Shown: in pieces, positions 33,755 to 42,225 of the stretch
Layout of the letters: each line of letters opens with the position of its first letter
Numbering within the stretch: the stretch's first letter is position 1
Assembly: GCF_001898315.1 (NCBI RefSeq)
Contig: NZ_MKTQ01000010.1
Span: 134,358-198,357 of the forward strand
Direction: 5' to 3'
DNA: 64,000 nucleotides
From: Microbacterium sp. 70-16
Lineage (GTDB): Bacteria; Actinomycetota; Actinomycetes; Actinomycetales; Microbacteriaceae
Program-made: the position numbers and the translations under genes
The notes under the pieces: model-generated
Seen by the model: only the letters and a program-made list of their open reading frames with translations
Told to the model about the DNA's origin: nothing
Databases searched by the model: none

Positions 33755-33827
33755 CCGCGGGACTTCAGTGGTGCACCGAGACTGCACGCGCTGGCTGCAG
33801 TCTCGGTGCGACACTGCAGTCTCGCGG
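33755..33827. repeat. Nested palindromic element between xylA and xylB
   Basis: A perfect 14-bp stem (GCACCGAGACTGCA at 33773-33786, matching 33796-33809) has a 9-nt loop. It sits inside outer 16-nt arms at 33755-33770 and 33812-33827 that pair with two mismatches. The arm word TGCAGTCTCG occurs in both layers. It may attenuate xylB relative to xylA. Confidence 0.6.
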
Positions 33828-33853
33828 GTGGGTAGATGAGAGAGGATGCCGAG

Positions 33854-35158
33854 ATGGCACTCGTGATGGGCGTCGACAGCTCGACGCAGTCGTGCAAGGT
33901 CGTGATCGTCGACACGGCGAGCGGCGCGATCGTGCGGCAGGGGCGTGCGAGTCACCCCGATGGCACGTCGGTCGATCCCGAGGCGTGGTGGACGGCGCTG
34001 CAGGCGGCGATCGCGGATGCCGGGGGGCTCGCCGACGTCGAGGCGTGGGCGATCGGCGGGCAGCAGCACGGCATGGTCGCCCTCGACGCAGACGGCGCGG
34101 TCATTCGCGACGCGCTGCTGTGGAACGACACGCGATCGGCACCGGCCGCGGCCGACCTCATCGCCGAGTTCGGCGCCGAGGCCCTCGTGGCGCGCACGGG
34201 GCTCGTGCCCGTGGCATCCTTCACAATTACCAAGCTGCGCTGGCTGCGCGATGCCGAGCCGCACAACGCGGCGCGCGTCGCGGCAGTCGCGCTGCCGCAC
34301 GACTGGCTGACGTGGCGGCTGCGCGGCTTCGGTCCGGCCGGCGTCTCGGCGCGCGGGCCCGTACTCGATGAGCTCGTCACCGATCGGTCGGATGCCTCCG
34401 GCACGGGCTACTGGAATCCGCAGACCGGCGCGTACGACCGCGATCTGCTCGTCGCCGCGCTCGGCCACGGCGCGGCGCTGCCGCGCGTGCTCGCCGCCGA
34501 CGCGTTCGTCACTGACGCGGACGGTCGCCGCGTGGGCGCGGGTGCGGGCGACAACGCCGGTGCCGCGCTCGGCGTCGGCGCCGCCGTCGGCGATGTCGTC
34601 GTCTCGATCGGCACGAGCGGCACGGTCTTCGCCGTCAGCGAGACCCCGGTGCACGACGCGACCGGCACGGTCGCGGGCTTCGCGTCGGCCGACGGTCACT
34701 TCCTGCCGCTCGTCGCGACGCTCAACGCTGCGCGCGTGCTCGACGCGATCGCCCGGCTGCTCGGCGTCGACCACGCACAGCTCAGCGAGCTCGCCCTCGC
34801 CGCCGCGCCCGGCGCCGGCGGGCTGACGCTGCTGCCGTACTTCGAGGGAGAGCGCACGCCGAACCTGCCGGATGCCACGGCGGAGCTCACCGGCATGACC
34901 CTCGCCTCGACGACGCGCGAGAACCTTGCCCGCGCCGCCGTCGAGGGCATGCTGCGCGGCCTCGCAGCGGGACTCGACGCGATTCGCGACCTCGGCGTGC
35001 CGATCGAGCGCGCGCTGCTGGTCGGCGGCGGTGCGCAGTCCGAGGCCGTCCGCCGGATCGCCCCCGACCTCTTGGGTGTGCCCGTCGACGTCCCGCCCCC
35101 CGCCGAGTACGTCGCGCTCGGCGCCGCCCGGCAGGCCGCCGGCGTGCTCGCCGGCTGA
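33854..35158 (+). CDS. xylB: Xylulokinase
   Basis: This 434-residue FGGY-family kinase phosphorylates D-xylulose. It shows the N-terminal phosphate loop [17 protein letters not shown], the substrate segment [11 protein letters not shown] and the FGGY signatures [13 protein letters not shown] and [24 protein letters not shown]. The ATG at 33854 is preceded by GAGAGG with good spacing; an in-frame ATG at 33836 is less likely. It is slightly shorter than E. coli XylB. Confidence 0.93.
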   Translation: MALVMGVDSSTQSCKVVIVDTASGAIVRQGRASHPDGTSVDPEAWWTALQAAIADAGGLADVEAWAIGGQQHGMVALDADGAVIRDALLWNDTRSAPAAADLIAEFGAEALVARTGLVPVASFTITKLRWLRDAEPHNAARVAAVALPHDWLTWRLRGFGPAGVSARGPVLDELVTDRSDASGTGYWNPQTGAYDRDLLVAALGHGAALPRVLAADAFVTDADGRRVGAGAGDNAGAALGVGAAVGDVVVSIGTSGTVFAVSETPVHDATGTVAGFASADGHFLPLVATLNAARVLDAIARLLGVDHAQLSELALAAAPGAGGLTLLPYFEGERTPNLPDATAELTGMTLASTTRENLARAAVEGMLRGLAAGLDAIRDLGVPIERALLVGGGAQSEAVRRIAPDLLGVPVDVPPPAEYVALGAARQAAGVLAG

Positions 35159-35199
35159 CGGGGCGCATCCGCTCGGCGGGGCGCCGGCGGGGCATCCGT

Positions 35200-35256
35200 T
35201 CATCCGTCCGATGTTGCGGGGTGGCGGCGGCTGAGGCCGCACTTTGGGACGGATGA
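35200..35256. repeat. 57-nt-class palindromic element, arms TCATCCGTCC (copy 2, first of a pair)
   Basis: Arms TCATCCGTCCG (35200-35210) and GGGACGGATGA (35246-35256) pair except at the innermost base and enclose 35 nt. An inner GCGG/CCGC stem is visible. It is followed by a second copy starting 85 bp later, between the convergent xylB and pobA genes. Confidence 0.7.
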
Positions 35257-35284
35257 CGCGCGGGGTGCGCGTGGGCGAGCGCGC

Positions 35285-35341
35285 TCATCCGTCCCGTGTT
35301 GTCGCTTCGTGGCGCGGGTGGCCGCATCTTGGGACGGATGA
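35285..35341. repeat. 57-nt-class palindromic element, arms TCATCCGTCCC (copy 3, second of a pair)
   Basis: Perfect 11-bp arms at 35285-35295 and 35331-35341 flank exactly 35 nt. The spacer before it contains GGGGTGCGCGTGGG, a 14-mer that also occurs in the spacer of the unrelated-arm pair at 55527/55611. Confidence 0.75.
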
Positions 35342-35424
35342 AGGCGGAGCGGGGCGGCCAGCCGCCGCCCGCCGCGCAAGCAGCCCGCCCCGCGCCACCC
35401 GCCGCGCAAGCCCCCACCCACGCC

Positions 35425-36633
35425 TCACCCCACCGGCCACCCCGTGTACGCCTCCGCCAGGAACGTGCGCCCGGCCTCGGACTCGACGACGGAGCGCAGC
35501 TCGCCGGCCTGGCGGTGGCGGTCGAACTCGGTCGCGTCGGGGGCGGTGTGCAGCATGCTCGTCATCCACCACGAGAAGTGCTGCGCCTTCCAGATGCGGT
35601 CGAGGGCCCGCTCGGCATACCCGTCGATCGGCCGTTCGTCGCCGCCGACGAGCAGCGCCTCGAGCGCACGGGCGAGGACGATCACGTCGGCGATCGCGAG
35701 GTTCATCCCCTTCGCCCCCGTGGGTGGCACGGTGTGCGCCGCGTCGCCGACGAGCGCCGCGCGCCCGTGGCGCAGCTCGCGCGCGACGAAGCTGCGGAAC
35801 CGCAGCACATCCCGCTGGAAGATCGGCCCCTCGCGCAGCGTCGTCCCGGGCACGCGCGCCTGCAGGGTGTCCCAGATCTCGGCATCCGTCATCGCGGCGG
35901 CATCGATGTCGGGCGCGCACTGGAAGTACATCCGCTGCACCTCGGGGCTGCGCTGACTGATCAGGGCGAACCCGCTGTCGGAGTTGCTGTAGATGAGCTC
36001 GTCCGCGCTCGGCGGAGCCTCGCACAGGATCCCGAACCACGCGAACGGATACTCGCGGAAGTACCCGTCGCCGGATGCCCCGGCCACCGCCGCCCGCACG
36101 ACCGACCGCGACCCGTCGGCGCCGACGACGAAGTCGGCCTCGATCTCGAGCGGGGCACCGTCGGCGGTGTGCGCGATCACGCGCGGACGCGCGGAAGCGG
36201 CGTCGTCGACGCGCTCGGCGGTGACGCCGAAGCGGATGTCCTGCCCCGCGCCCAGCCGCAGCGCGAGCAGATCCTTCAGCACCTCGTGCTGCGGGTAGAG
36301 CCAGACGCTGCGCCCAACGAGCCCCGGAAAGTCGATCCGGTGCCCCTCGCCGCGCACCCGCAGCTCGATCCCGTCGTGCCGCATGCCGACCTCGTCGACG
36401 CGCGTGTGCGGGTCGATCGCGCGCAGCAGATCGACGGTGCCCTGTTCCAGGATGCCGGCGCGGATCGTCGTCTCGATGTCGGCGCGCGAGCGCTGGTCGA
36501 TGATGATCGAGTCGATCCCGGCGTCGGCGAGTAGGTGCGACAGGACGAGCCCCGCGGGCCCGGCTCCGACGATCGCGACCTGCGTCCGGATGGCGGCGGC
36601 AGAAGTGGCAGCAGTGGTGGCAGCGGTGCTCAT
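35425..36633 (-). CDS. pobA: 4-Hydroxybenzoate 3-monooxygenase
   Basis: This 402-residue group A flavoprotein hydroxylates 4-hydroxybenzoate to protocatechuate with NAD(P)H. The FAD motif VAIVGAGPAGLVLSHLL begins at about residue 19. DxxxR-type IDQRSRADIETTIRAGILEQGT follows, then the second FAD motif FVVGADGSRSVVR and ALVGDAAHTVPPTGAKGMNLA. The segment YFQCAPD is typical of PobA. The ATG at 36633 has AAGGAG. It is preceded on the same strand by an IclR regulator, consistent with PobR/PcaR-like control. Confidence 0.92.
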   Translation of the reverse strand: MSTAATTAATSAAAIRTQVAIVGAGPAGLVLSHLLADAGIDSIIIDQRSRADIETTIRAGILEQGTVDLLRAIDPHTRVDEVGMRHDGIELRVRGEGHRIDFPGLVGRSVWLYPQHEVLKDLLALRLGAGQDIRFGVTAERVDDAASARPRVIAHTADGAPLEIEADFVVGADGSRSVVRAAVAGASGDGYFREYPFAWFGILCEAPPSADELIYSNSDSGFALISQRSPEVQRMYFQCAPDIDAAAMTDAEIWDTLQARVPGTTLREGPIFQRDVLRFRSFVARELRHGRAALVGDAAHTVPPTGAKGMNLAIADVIVLARALEALLVGGDERPIDGYAERALDRIWKAQHFSWWMTSMLHTAPDATEFDRHRQAGELRSVVESEAGRTFLAEAYTGWPVG

Positions 36634-36712
36634 GGGCGTCTCCTTCGACGGGCGGGAGGTGACTCCCGGATGCCGACAAGTGTGATCCCGCACGCGCCGC
36701 GGGCGCGTAAGA

Positions 36713-36729
36713 TTCCCATTCAACGGGAA
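36713..36729. promoter_or_regulatory. Inverted repeat TTCCC-N7-GGGAA, candidate IclR operator upstream of pobA
   Basis: The 5-bp perfect arms end 1 nt from the stop codon of the IclR gene and lie in the pobA promoter region. IclR proteins bind palindromes of this size. No ligand or footprint can be inferred. Confidence 0.4.
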
Positions 36730-36730
36730 G

Positions 36731-37480
36731 CTATCTGCGCGCCCGCAGCTCCGCCTCGATCGCCCCGGCCGCATCGCGCAGCGCCGCCAGCGCAGCATCG
36801 GGCGCGACCTCGCGCGGCAGTACGACCGACAGCGCCGCGACGACTTCGCCCCGATCGCGCAGCGGCACGGCGACCCCCGTCGACACCGTCTCGACAGATC
36901 CCGGCGCGACGACGAAGCCGGAACGGCGGATGCCCGCGAGCAGCTCGCGCAGCACCGCGGCATCCGTCACCGTCTCGCGCGACACGGCGCGCAGCGGCTC
37001 AGCGAGCACGCGCTCGCGCACCGCGGGGTCGGCGAAGGCCAGCAGGACGAGCCCGGAGGAGGAGGCGTGCAGCGGCAGGCGCCCCGCGATGCGGGTGATG
37101 TTCGCCCCGGCATCCGGGTGCGACAGCCGCTCGAGGAACAGCGCCTCATCGCGCTCGAGCACGGCGAGCTGCGTGTGCTCGCGAATGCGCTCCTGCACGC
37201 GCGCCATGTGGGGGAGGGCCGCCTGGCGCAGGCGCAGCGCGGTCGAGCCGCGCAGCGCGAGCTCCCACAGGCGCATGCCGAGGCGCACGCGTCCGTCGTC
37301 GTCGCGCTCGAGCAGGCCGGATGCCGCGAGCTCGGCGACGATCCGGTGCGCGCTCGAGCTCGGCAGGCCCGCGCGGCGGGCGATGTCGCTCGCGGTCTGC
37401 ACCGTGCGGTCGGGCCCGAACGTGTCGAGGACGCGCACGATGCGGCTCGCCATCGAGTCGCCGGAGCGTGAGTTCGCCAC
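36731..37480 (-). CDS. IclR-family transcriptional regulator
   Basis: This 249-residue regulator has a winged helix (SMASRIVRVLDTFGPDRTVQTASDIARRAGLPSSSAHRIVAELAASGLL) and an IclR effector domain (RIREHTQLAVLERDEALFLERL, AVPLRDRGEVVAALSVVLP). It sits between pobA (same strand) and the divergent 3-hydroxybenzoate hydroxylase gene, so it probably responds to hydroxybenzoates or protocatechuate and controls both flanking genes. Confidence 0.88.
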   Translation of the reverse strand: MANSRSGDSMASRIVRVLDTFGPDRTVQTASDIARRAGLPSSSAHRIVAELAASGLLERDDDGRVRLGMRLWELALRGSTALRLRQAALPHMARVQERIREHTQLAVLERDEALFLERLSHPDAGANITRIAGRLPLHASSSGLVLLAFADPAVRERVLAEPLRAVSRETVTDAAVLRELLAGIRRSGFVVAPGSVETVSTGVAVPLRDRGEVVAALSVVLPREVAPDAALAALRDAAGAIEAELRARR

Positions 37481-37509
37481 GGGGCTACCTTCTCACGCGC
37501 GTGGGCGGC

Positions 37510-37530
37510 TACAATCGTTGGCACCCCAAC
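37510..37530 (+). promoter_or_regulatory. Promoter and operator of the 37569 monooxygenase
   Basis: TACAAT (37510-37515) is a strong -10 box. Directly after it comes the perfect palindrome GTTGG-CACC-CCAAC (37517-37530) at the expected transcription start. This placement suits repression by the divergent IclR protein. A further hairpin CCGAC/GTCGG follows at 37535-37550. Confidence 0.5.
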
Positions 37531-37568
37531 TAATCCGACGGTGATGTCGGACGATCGAAGGAGATCAG

Positions 37569-39536
37569 GTGCAGTTCTATCGCGCCGGGTACCGTCCCGG
37601 TGACCCCGACCTTCAGCCCGCAGCCCCCGAGGCGCTCGCCCGCGGCGCCGCCTTCCCTGACGTCGTCGACGTGCTCGTCGTCGGCACCGGCCCCGCAGGC
37701 GCCGTGCTGACGGCGCAGCTGGCCGCGTTCCCCGACATCACGACGCGCGTCATCGAGCGCCGCGAGGGGCCGCTGCAGGTCGGCCACGCCGACGGCGTCG
37801 CGTGCCGCACCGTCGAGATGTTCCAGGCGTTCGGGCTCGCCGACGCCCTGCTGCGCGAGGCGTACTGGGTGGGCGAGGTGCGGTTCTGGGGTCCGTCCGA
37901 CGCCGACCGCTCGCGCATCGAGCGCACCGGTTGGGTCGAGGACACCCCCGCCGGCCTCAGCGAGTTCCCGCACGTCATCGTCAACCAGGCGCGCATGCAG
38001 CAGTACCTGCTCGAGCACGCCGCGCGCTCGTCGTCGCGGCTCGAGGTCGACTACGGCATCGAGTTCGTCGGGTACCGGCGAGACGAGAGCGACCCGCGGC
38101 ATCCGCTCGTCGTCACGCTGCGCCGCACGGCCGGGCCCGACGAGGGGACCGAGTTCACCGTCCGCGCGTCGTCGGTCGTCGGCTGCGACGGCGCGCGCAG
38201 CGCGGTGCGGCGCGCCCTCGGCATCCGTCTTGAAGGGGATGCCGCGAACCACGCGTGGGGCGTCATGGACGTGCTCGCGGTGACCCACTTCCCCGACTGG
38301 CGCACGAAGAACGTCGTGCAGTCGGCGGGCAAGGGCACGCTGCTGATGATCCCGCGCGAGGGCGGCAACATGGTGCGCTGCTACGTCGACCTCGGCGAGA
38401 TCGAAGCGGGCGACACCGCGGTCCGCGCGACGACCGCCGAGCAGCTGACCGAGGTCGCGAACGCGATCCTGCATCCGTACTCGATCGACGTGCGCTCGGT
38501 CGTGTGGTCGAGCGTGTACGAGGTCGGCCAGCGCCTCGCCGACCGCTTCGACGACCTCGCCCCGGATGCGGCGCCGAACGCCGTGCCGCGCCTGTTCCTC
38601 ACGGGCGATGCGTGCCACACGCACAGCGCGAAGGCCGGGCAAGGCATGAACGTGTCGATGCAGGATGCCTTCAACCTGGGTTGGAAGCTCGCCGCGGTAC
38701 TGCAGGGTCGCTCGGATGCCACGCTGCTGCGCACCTACTCCGAAGAGCGCCAGCGCATCGCCGCCGACCTCATCGCGTTCGACCGGCACTGGTCGAGCTT
38801 CATCGCGCAGCCCGCGCTCGACCCCGCGCACCCCGAGCGCGGCGGTGTCGCCCCGGCCGACATGCAGGCCGAGTTCGCCCGGCAGGGTCGCTACACGGCC
38901 GGCCTCGCGACGACGTACTCGCCGTCGCGGCTGACCGGCACGAGCGAGCACCAGGAGCTCGCGACCGGGTTCGAGATCGGCCGGCGCTTCCACGCGGCGC
39001 CCGTGCGGCGCATCGCCGATGGCCGCGGCATGCACCTCGGCCACACCCACGTCGCAGACGGTCGGTGGCGCGTCTACGCGTTTGGCGACGAGACCGGCGA
39101 TGGCCTGCGCGCGTTCGCGCAGTGGTGGACGGATGCCGCGGAGTCGCCCGCGCGCCTGTTCGCGCCCGGCGGGGCATCCGGGGCATCCGGTGCCTCCCGC
39201 ACCTCCGATGTTGACGGCGCCGGCGCGGATGCCGACGCCGTGATCGACGTGCACGGCATCTTCCGCGGCTCGCACCACGACATCGACGTCACGTCGCTCC
39301 CGGCGATCCTGCTGCCGACCTCAGGCCCGTTCGGCCTGCAGGACTGGGAGAAGGCGTGGGCGGCTGATCCCGACGACGACATCTTCACCCGCCGTGGCAT
39401 CGCCCGCGCGGGAGCGATCGTGATCGTCCGACCCGATCAGTACGTCGCGCACGTGCTGCCGCTCGGTGCCCGCGCCGAGCTCGGCGAGTTCTTCCGGGGC
39501 ATCCTCATGCCGACGCTCGACCCCGCCGTCGCATGA
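37569..39536 (+). CDS. mobA: FAD-dependent aromatic hydroxylase, 3-hydroxybenzoate 4-monooxygenase type
   Basis: This 655-residue flavoprotein has the phenol-2-monooxygenase/MobA plan. The FAD motif is VLVVGTGPAGAVLTAQL (residues 35-51), then HADGVACRTVEMFQAFGL, the second FAD motif VVGCDGARSAVRRALG and LTGDACHTHSAKAGQGMNVSMQDAFNLGWKL. A C-terminal thioredoxin-like domain (about 470-655) follows. It would make protocatechuate from 3-hydroxybenzoate, converging with PobA; phenol hydroxylation cannot be excluded. The GTG start has GAAGGAG upstream. Confidence 0.82.
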   Translation: MQFYRAGYRPGDPDLQPAAPEALARGAAFPDVVDVLVVGTGPAGAVLTAQLAAFPDITTRVIERREGPLQVGHADGVACRTVEMFQAFGLADALLREAYWVGEVRFWGPSDADRSRIERTGWVEDTPAGLSEFPHVIVNQARMQQYLLEHAARSSSRLEVDYGIEFVGYRRDESDPRHPLVVTLRRTAGPDEGTEFTVRASSVVGCDGARSAVRRALGIRLEGDAANHAWGVMDVLAVTHFPDWRTKNVVQSAGKGTLLMIPREGGNMVRCYVDLGEIEAGDTAVRATTAEQLTEVANAILHPYSIDVRSVVWSSVYEVGQRLADRFDDLAPDAAPNAVPRLFLTGDACHTHSAKAGQGMNVSMQDAFNLGWKLAAVLQGRSDATLLRTYSEERQRIAADLIAFDRHWSSFIAQPALDPAHPERGGVAPADMQAEFARQGRYTAGLATTYSPSRLTGTSEHQELATGFEIGRRFHAAPVRRIADGRGMHLGHTHVADGRWRVYAFGDETGDGLRAFAQWWTDAAESPARLFAPGGASGASGASRTSDVDGAGADADAVIDVHGIFRGSHHDIDVTSLPAILLPTSGPFGLQDWEKAWAADPDDDIFTRRGIARAGAIVIVRPDQYVAHVLPLGARAELGEFFRGILMPTLDPAVA

Positions 39537-39563
39537 CGGTCGGGCGGGTGAGCGAGGCGCTGA

Positions 39564-39569
39564 CAGGAT
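39564..39569 (+). promoter_or_regulatory. -10-like box CAGGAT before the MarR gene
   Basis: CAGGAT is 7 nt before the GTG at 39577, the leaderless geometry of this window. It differs from TANNNT only in the first base. Confidence 0.3.
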
Positions 39570-39576
39570 GGATGCC

Positions 39577-40023
39577 GTGAACGACGGCGACCTCTCCGAG
39601 CCGCAGCGCCACGTCGGCAACCTGATCCGGCGGGCCCAGCAGTTGCACCTCGCGACGTGGACGCGGGTCGCGTCGGCTGAGATCACGAGTGCGCAGTACA
39701 GCATCCTCCTGGTGCTCGAGCGGCGCGGCGAGGCCAGCCAGCGCGAGCTCTGCGACGAGGTCGACCTCGATCGCTCCACGATCGCCGACCTCGTGCGTCG
39801 CATGCAGAATGCGGGCCTGATCACCCGCGAGCGGTCGGCGGGAGACGCGCGCCGCAACGTCGTGCGATTGACCGAACTCGGCGCCGCGGAGCGCGCGCGC
39901 CTCGCGCCGCTGGTGGTCGAGGTGCAGCGCGAGCTCACGGGGCACCTCGCCGCCGCCGAGGCGGATGCCCTGTTCCACGGCCTGCAGGCGATGCTCGAGC
40001 GGCCGAGTAGCGTGGAGGAGTGA
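39577..40023 (+). CDS. MarR-family regulator
   Basis: This 148-residue winged-helix protein has SEPQRHVGNLIRRAQQLHLATW, ITSAQYSILLVLERRGEASQRELCDEVDLDRSTIADLVRRMQ and the wing RSAGDARRNVVRLTELG. MarR proteins of this subgroup often sense aromatic acids. It directly follows the hydroxybenzoate hydroxylase gene, which suggests that context. The GTG at 39577 is chosen from the upstream CAGGAT box; the ATG at 39568 would overlap that box. The next gene overlaps by 4 nt. Confidence 0.82.
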   Translation: MNDGDLSEPQRHVGNLIRRAQQLHLATWTRVASAEITSAQYSILLVLERRGEASQRELCDEVDLDRSTIADLVRRMQNAGLITRERSAGDARRNVVRLTELGAAERARLAPLVVEVQRELTGHLAAAEADALFHGLQAMLERPSSVEE

Positions 40024-40424
40024 GCACGCAGCATCCGTCCGGCACAGGTTCTTCGTCGTCGCGGGCGATCGTCCTGGCGGGTGTCGTCGATGTCGTGCTC
40101 GTCGTCGTGTTCGCTGCGATCGGGCGCGCGAGCCACGACGAGGACGCGCTGGCGCTCGCCGGGCTGTGGACGACGGCGTGGCCGTTCCTGGGGGGACTTG
40201 TGATCGGCTGGGCCATCGCGCTCGCGTGGCGGGCGCCGATCGCGCCCGTGCGGACGGGTCTGCCGGTGTGGGCGGTGACGGTCGCGGGCGGCATGATCCT
40301 GCGGGCGGCCAGCGGCCAGGGCGTACAGGTCGCGTTCGTGATCGTCGCGGCGATCGTGCTGCTGGTGTTCCTCGTCGGCTGGCGCCTCATCGCAAGGGTC
40401 GTCGGTCGGCTGCGCCGCCAGTGA
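40020..40424 (+). CDS. DUF3054 membrane protein
   Basis: The 134-residue protein has four hydrophobic segments and the DUF3054 pattern (AIVLAGVVDVVLVVVFAAIGRASH, TAWPFLGGLVIGWAIALAWRAP). The function is unknown. Its GTG overlaps the MarR stop codon (GTGA), indicating translational coupling. Confidence 0.85.
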   Translation: MSTQHPSGTGSSSSRAIVLAGVVDVVLVVVFAAIGRASHDEDALALAGLWTTAWPFLGGLVIGWAIALAWRAPIAPVRTGLPVWAVTVAGGMILRAASGQGVQVAFVIVAAIVLLVFLVGWRLIARVVGRLRRQ

Positions 40425-40457
40425 GCGGGCGGGGGCGATGAGCGCGCACCCGCGCGG

Positions 40458-40463
40458 TAGCCT
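40458..40463 (+). promoter_or_regulatory. -10 box TAGCCT, leaderless
   Basis: TAGCCT is 6 nt before the ATG at 40470. Confidence 0.5.
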
Positions 40464-40469
40464 CGGTGC

Positions 40470-41147
40470 ATGACCGCACCCGCCACTGCCGCCGACCTCG
40501 CTTGGGCGCCGCTCGACGCCGCGGGCGTGGCGCAGTTGCTGGCCGCCGCGCCGGTGCGCTGGTGGCTCTCGGGCGGTTCCGCCCTCGACCGGTGGCTGGG
40601 GCGAGGCATCCGCCCCCGCCCGAACATCGATGTGAGCGTCGTGGCATCCGACCTGGCCTCCCTCATCGACGCCCTGCCCGACGGGTACAGCGCGTGGGCC
40701 CCAGCGGCGGGCGCGAACGATGATGACGACGCCACCGATGCGATCGTCCCGTTCGTGCAGGCGCCGGCCGACGCCGACCTCCAGCCCGTGCTCATCCGCG
40801 ACGACGCCGCGGGGGCTTGGGCGGTGCAGCTCAACGTCGAAGACGGCGCGCCGCGTGCGTGGGTCTACAAGCGCGATCCGCGCCTGACGCTGCCGTGGGA
40901 TGCCGCGGTGCTCGACCTCGACGGCATCCCGACCGGCGCACCGGAAGTGCAGCTCGTCTGGAAGGCCCTGCGCCCGCGCCCCGAGGACGACCTCGACCGC
41001 GAGGCCGTCGTTCCGTCGCTCTCCGAGCAGGCGCGCGCGTTCTACGAGACGGCGCTGCTGCGCATCCACCCGCACTCGTCGTGGACGATCCCGATCCGCA
41101 GCCCCTTCGCCCCGGCGAAGGCCAGCTGGAATCGCAAGGGCTCCTGA
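40470..41147 (+). CDS. AadB-like nucleotidyltransferase-fold protein, degenerate active site
   Basis: The 225-residue protein resembles the small nucleotidyltransferase/aminoglycoside-adenylyltransferase-like family in VRWWLSGGSALDRWLGRGIRPRPNIDVSVV. In active members the second motif is usually H-x-D-I-D; here it reads RPNIDV, so one metal-binding aspartate is replaced by asparagine. The C-terminal half has LTLPWDAAVLDLDGIPTGAPEVQLVWKALRPRPEDDLD, as in related proteins. Activity is doubtful and no resistance role should be assumed. Leaderless start from a TAGCCT box. Confidence 0.65.
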   Translation: MTAPATAADLAWAPLDAAGVAQLLAAAPVRWWLSGGSALDRWLGRGIRPRPNIDVSVVASDLASLIDALPDGYSAWAPAAGANDDDDATDAIVPFVQAPADADLQPVLIRDDAAGAWAVQLNVEDGAPRAWVYKRDPRLTLPWDAAVLDLDGIPTGAPEVQLVWKALRPRPEDDLDREAVVPSLSEQARAFYETALLRIHPHSSWTIPIRSPFAPAKASWNRKGS

Positions 41148-41153
41148 CTCCTC

Positions 41154-41197
41154 TTACCGTGAATTGACCCGCAAATCGAAGTCAACTCACGGTAAGT
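41154..41197. terminator. Hairpin between convergent genes, arms CTTACCGTGAATTGAC
   Basis: Sixteen-base arms at 41154-41169 and 41182-41197 pair with one mismatch and leave a 12-nt loop. The genes on both sides converge on it, so it can serve as a bidirectional terminator although no T-run follows. Confidence 0.55.
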
Positions 41198-41206
41198 CGC
41201 CGCGGA

Positions 41207-42121
41207 CTACCGCTGACCGCGCCGGTACTCGCCGGCCGATACCGAGTCGAGCACGAGCGCGCGGATCCACCGCTGCGCCGGTGACAGGCTCGCCTCGCGG
41301 CGGCTGTACACCGACACTGGCGTGCTCTGCCCGGGCCACGGCAGGTCGGCGATCTTCAGCCCGGGGAACCAGCCGCAGAACACCTCGGCGACGTGCCGCG
41401 GCATGAGCACGACGAGGTCGGTCGACTGCAGCACGGCCGGCACCGTCGCGTATTCCTCGACCGTCAGCACCACTTGCGGCATGAGTCCGTGCTCGGTCAG
41501 CGCCTGCAGTGGGAAGATGTGCCCGCCGCGCGCCGACACCCGCACGAACCGCCGCCCCTCGAACATGTCCGGCCCGGTCTCGGGCAGCGGATGCGCCGCC
41601 GCCGACAGTGCGACGTACTCGACCGCACGCACGTGGGTGCGCCACAGCCGCGGGCTGTCGATCATCGACACCGTCATCGCGAGGTCGACTGTGCCGCGGA
41701 TCAGTCCGTCCTCGACCTGGTCGGAATCGAGGCGCTCGACCTGCAGGTGCAGCCGCGGCGCCTCGTTCTCGAGCGCCGCCATGATCGGCGGCAGGAACGT
41801 CTGCTCGCCGATCGAGGTGAGCCCCATCGCGACGGCGCCGGTGAAGGATGCCGGCTCGAAGGCATCCGATTCGTCGACCGTCTGGTCGATCTGAGCCAGC
41901 GCGTCGTGGATCGGGCCGAACAGCTGCGTCGCCTTGCCCGTCGGCACCATCTCGTGACCCTCGCGCCGGAACAGGTCGTCGCCGAACCGCTCGCGCAGGC
42001 GCCGCAGCGTGTAGCTGACGGTCGGCTGCGTCACGTGCAGAGACTCCGCCGCGGCGGTCACGCTGCGCAGCTCGTAGAGCACGACGAACGTGCGCAACTG
42101 ATTCAGATCGCTGATCGGCAT
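41207..42121 (-). CDS. LysR-family regulator of the protocatechuate 4,5-cleavage operon
   Basis: This 304-residue LysR protein has the helix-turn-helix LNQLRTFVVLYELRSVTAAAESLHVTQPTVSYTLRRLRERFGDDLFRREG and a type 2 periplasmic-binding effector domain. It is divergent from ligJ, separated by about 100 bp with several palindromes, so it probably activates the operon in response to a pathway intermediate. A perfect 10-bp palindrome ATCTATAGAT (42120-42129) overlaps its own start region. Confidence 0.87.
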   Translation of the reverse strand: MPISDLNQLRTFVVLYELRSVTAAAESLHVTQPTVSYTLRRLRERFGDDLFRREGHEMVPTGKATQLFGPIHDALAQIDQTVDESDAFEPASFTGAVAMGLTSIGEQTFLPPIMAALENEAPRLHLQVERLDSDQVEDGLIRGTVDLAMTVSMIDSPRLWRTHVRAVEYVALSAAAHPLPETGPDMFEGRRFVRVSARGGHIFPLQALTEHGLMPQVVLTVEEYATVPAVLQSTDLVVLMPRHVAEVFCGWFPGLKIADLPWPGQSTPVSVYSRREASLSPAQRWIRALVLDSVSAGEYRRGQR

Positions 42122-42159
42122 CTATAGATCCGCTCGATGGGCAGTGGCATTGACCTCTA

Positions 42160-42193
42160 TTGGACTATATACAACCCCCGACCTAGAGTCGGG
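42160..42193 (+). promoter_or_regulatory. Promoter and palindrome of the ligJ operon
   Basis: TTGGAC (42160-42165) and TAGAGT (42184-42189) are 18 nt apart and form a reasonable promoter. The palindrome CCCGAC-CTAGA-GTCGGG (42177-42193) spans the -10 box. An A/T-rich stretch TATATAC at 42166-42172 lies in the spacer, where LysR binding is common. Confidence 0.45.
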
Positions 42194-42225
42194 ATCAGCT
42201 TCTCGAGTGACAAGGACGACACGCG

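Noticed and set aside
32462..35242. 926-codon minus-strand frame opposite xylA and xylB
   Set aside because: It is an antisense shadow. Its translation is low-complexity Arg/Glu/His/Val-rich with no domain, and the plus strand encodes two unmistakable enzymes.
40470..41147. Aminoglycoside resistance enzyme
   Set aside because: Only the general nucleotidyltransferase fold is suggested and one metal ligand is substituted, so a resistance call would be unsupported.
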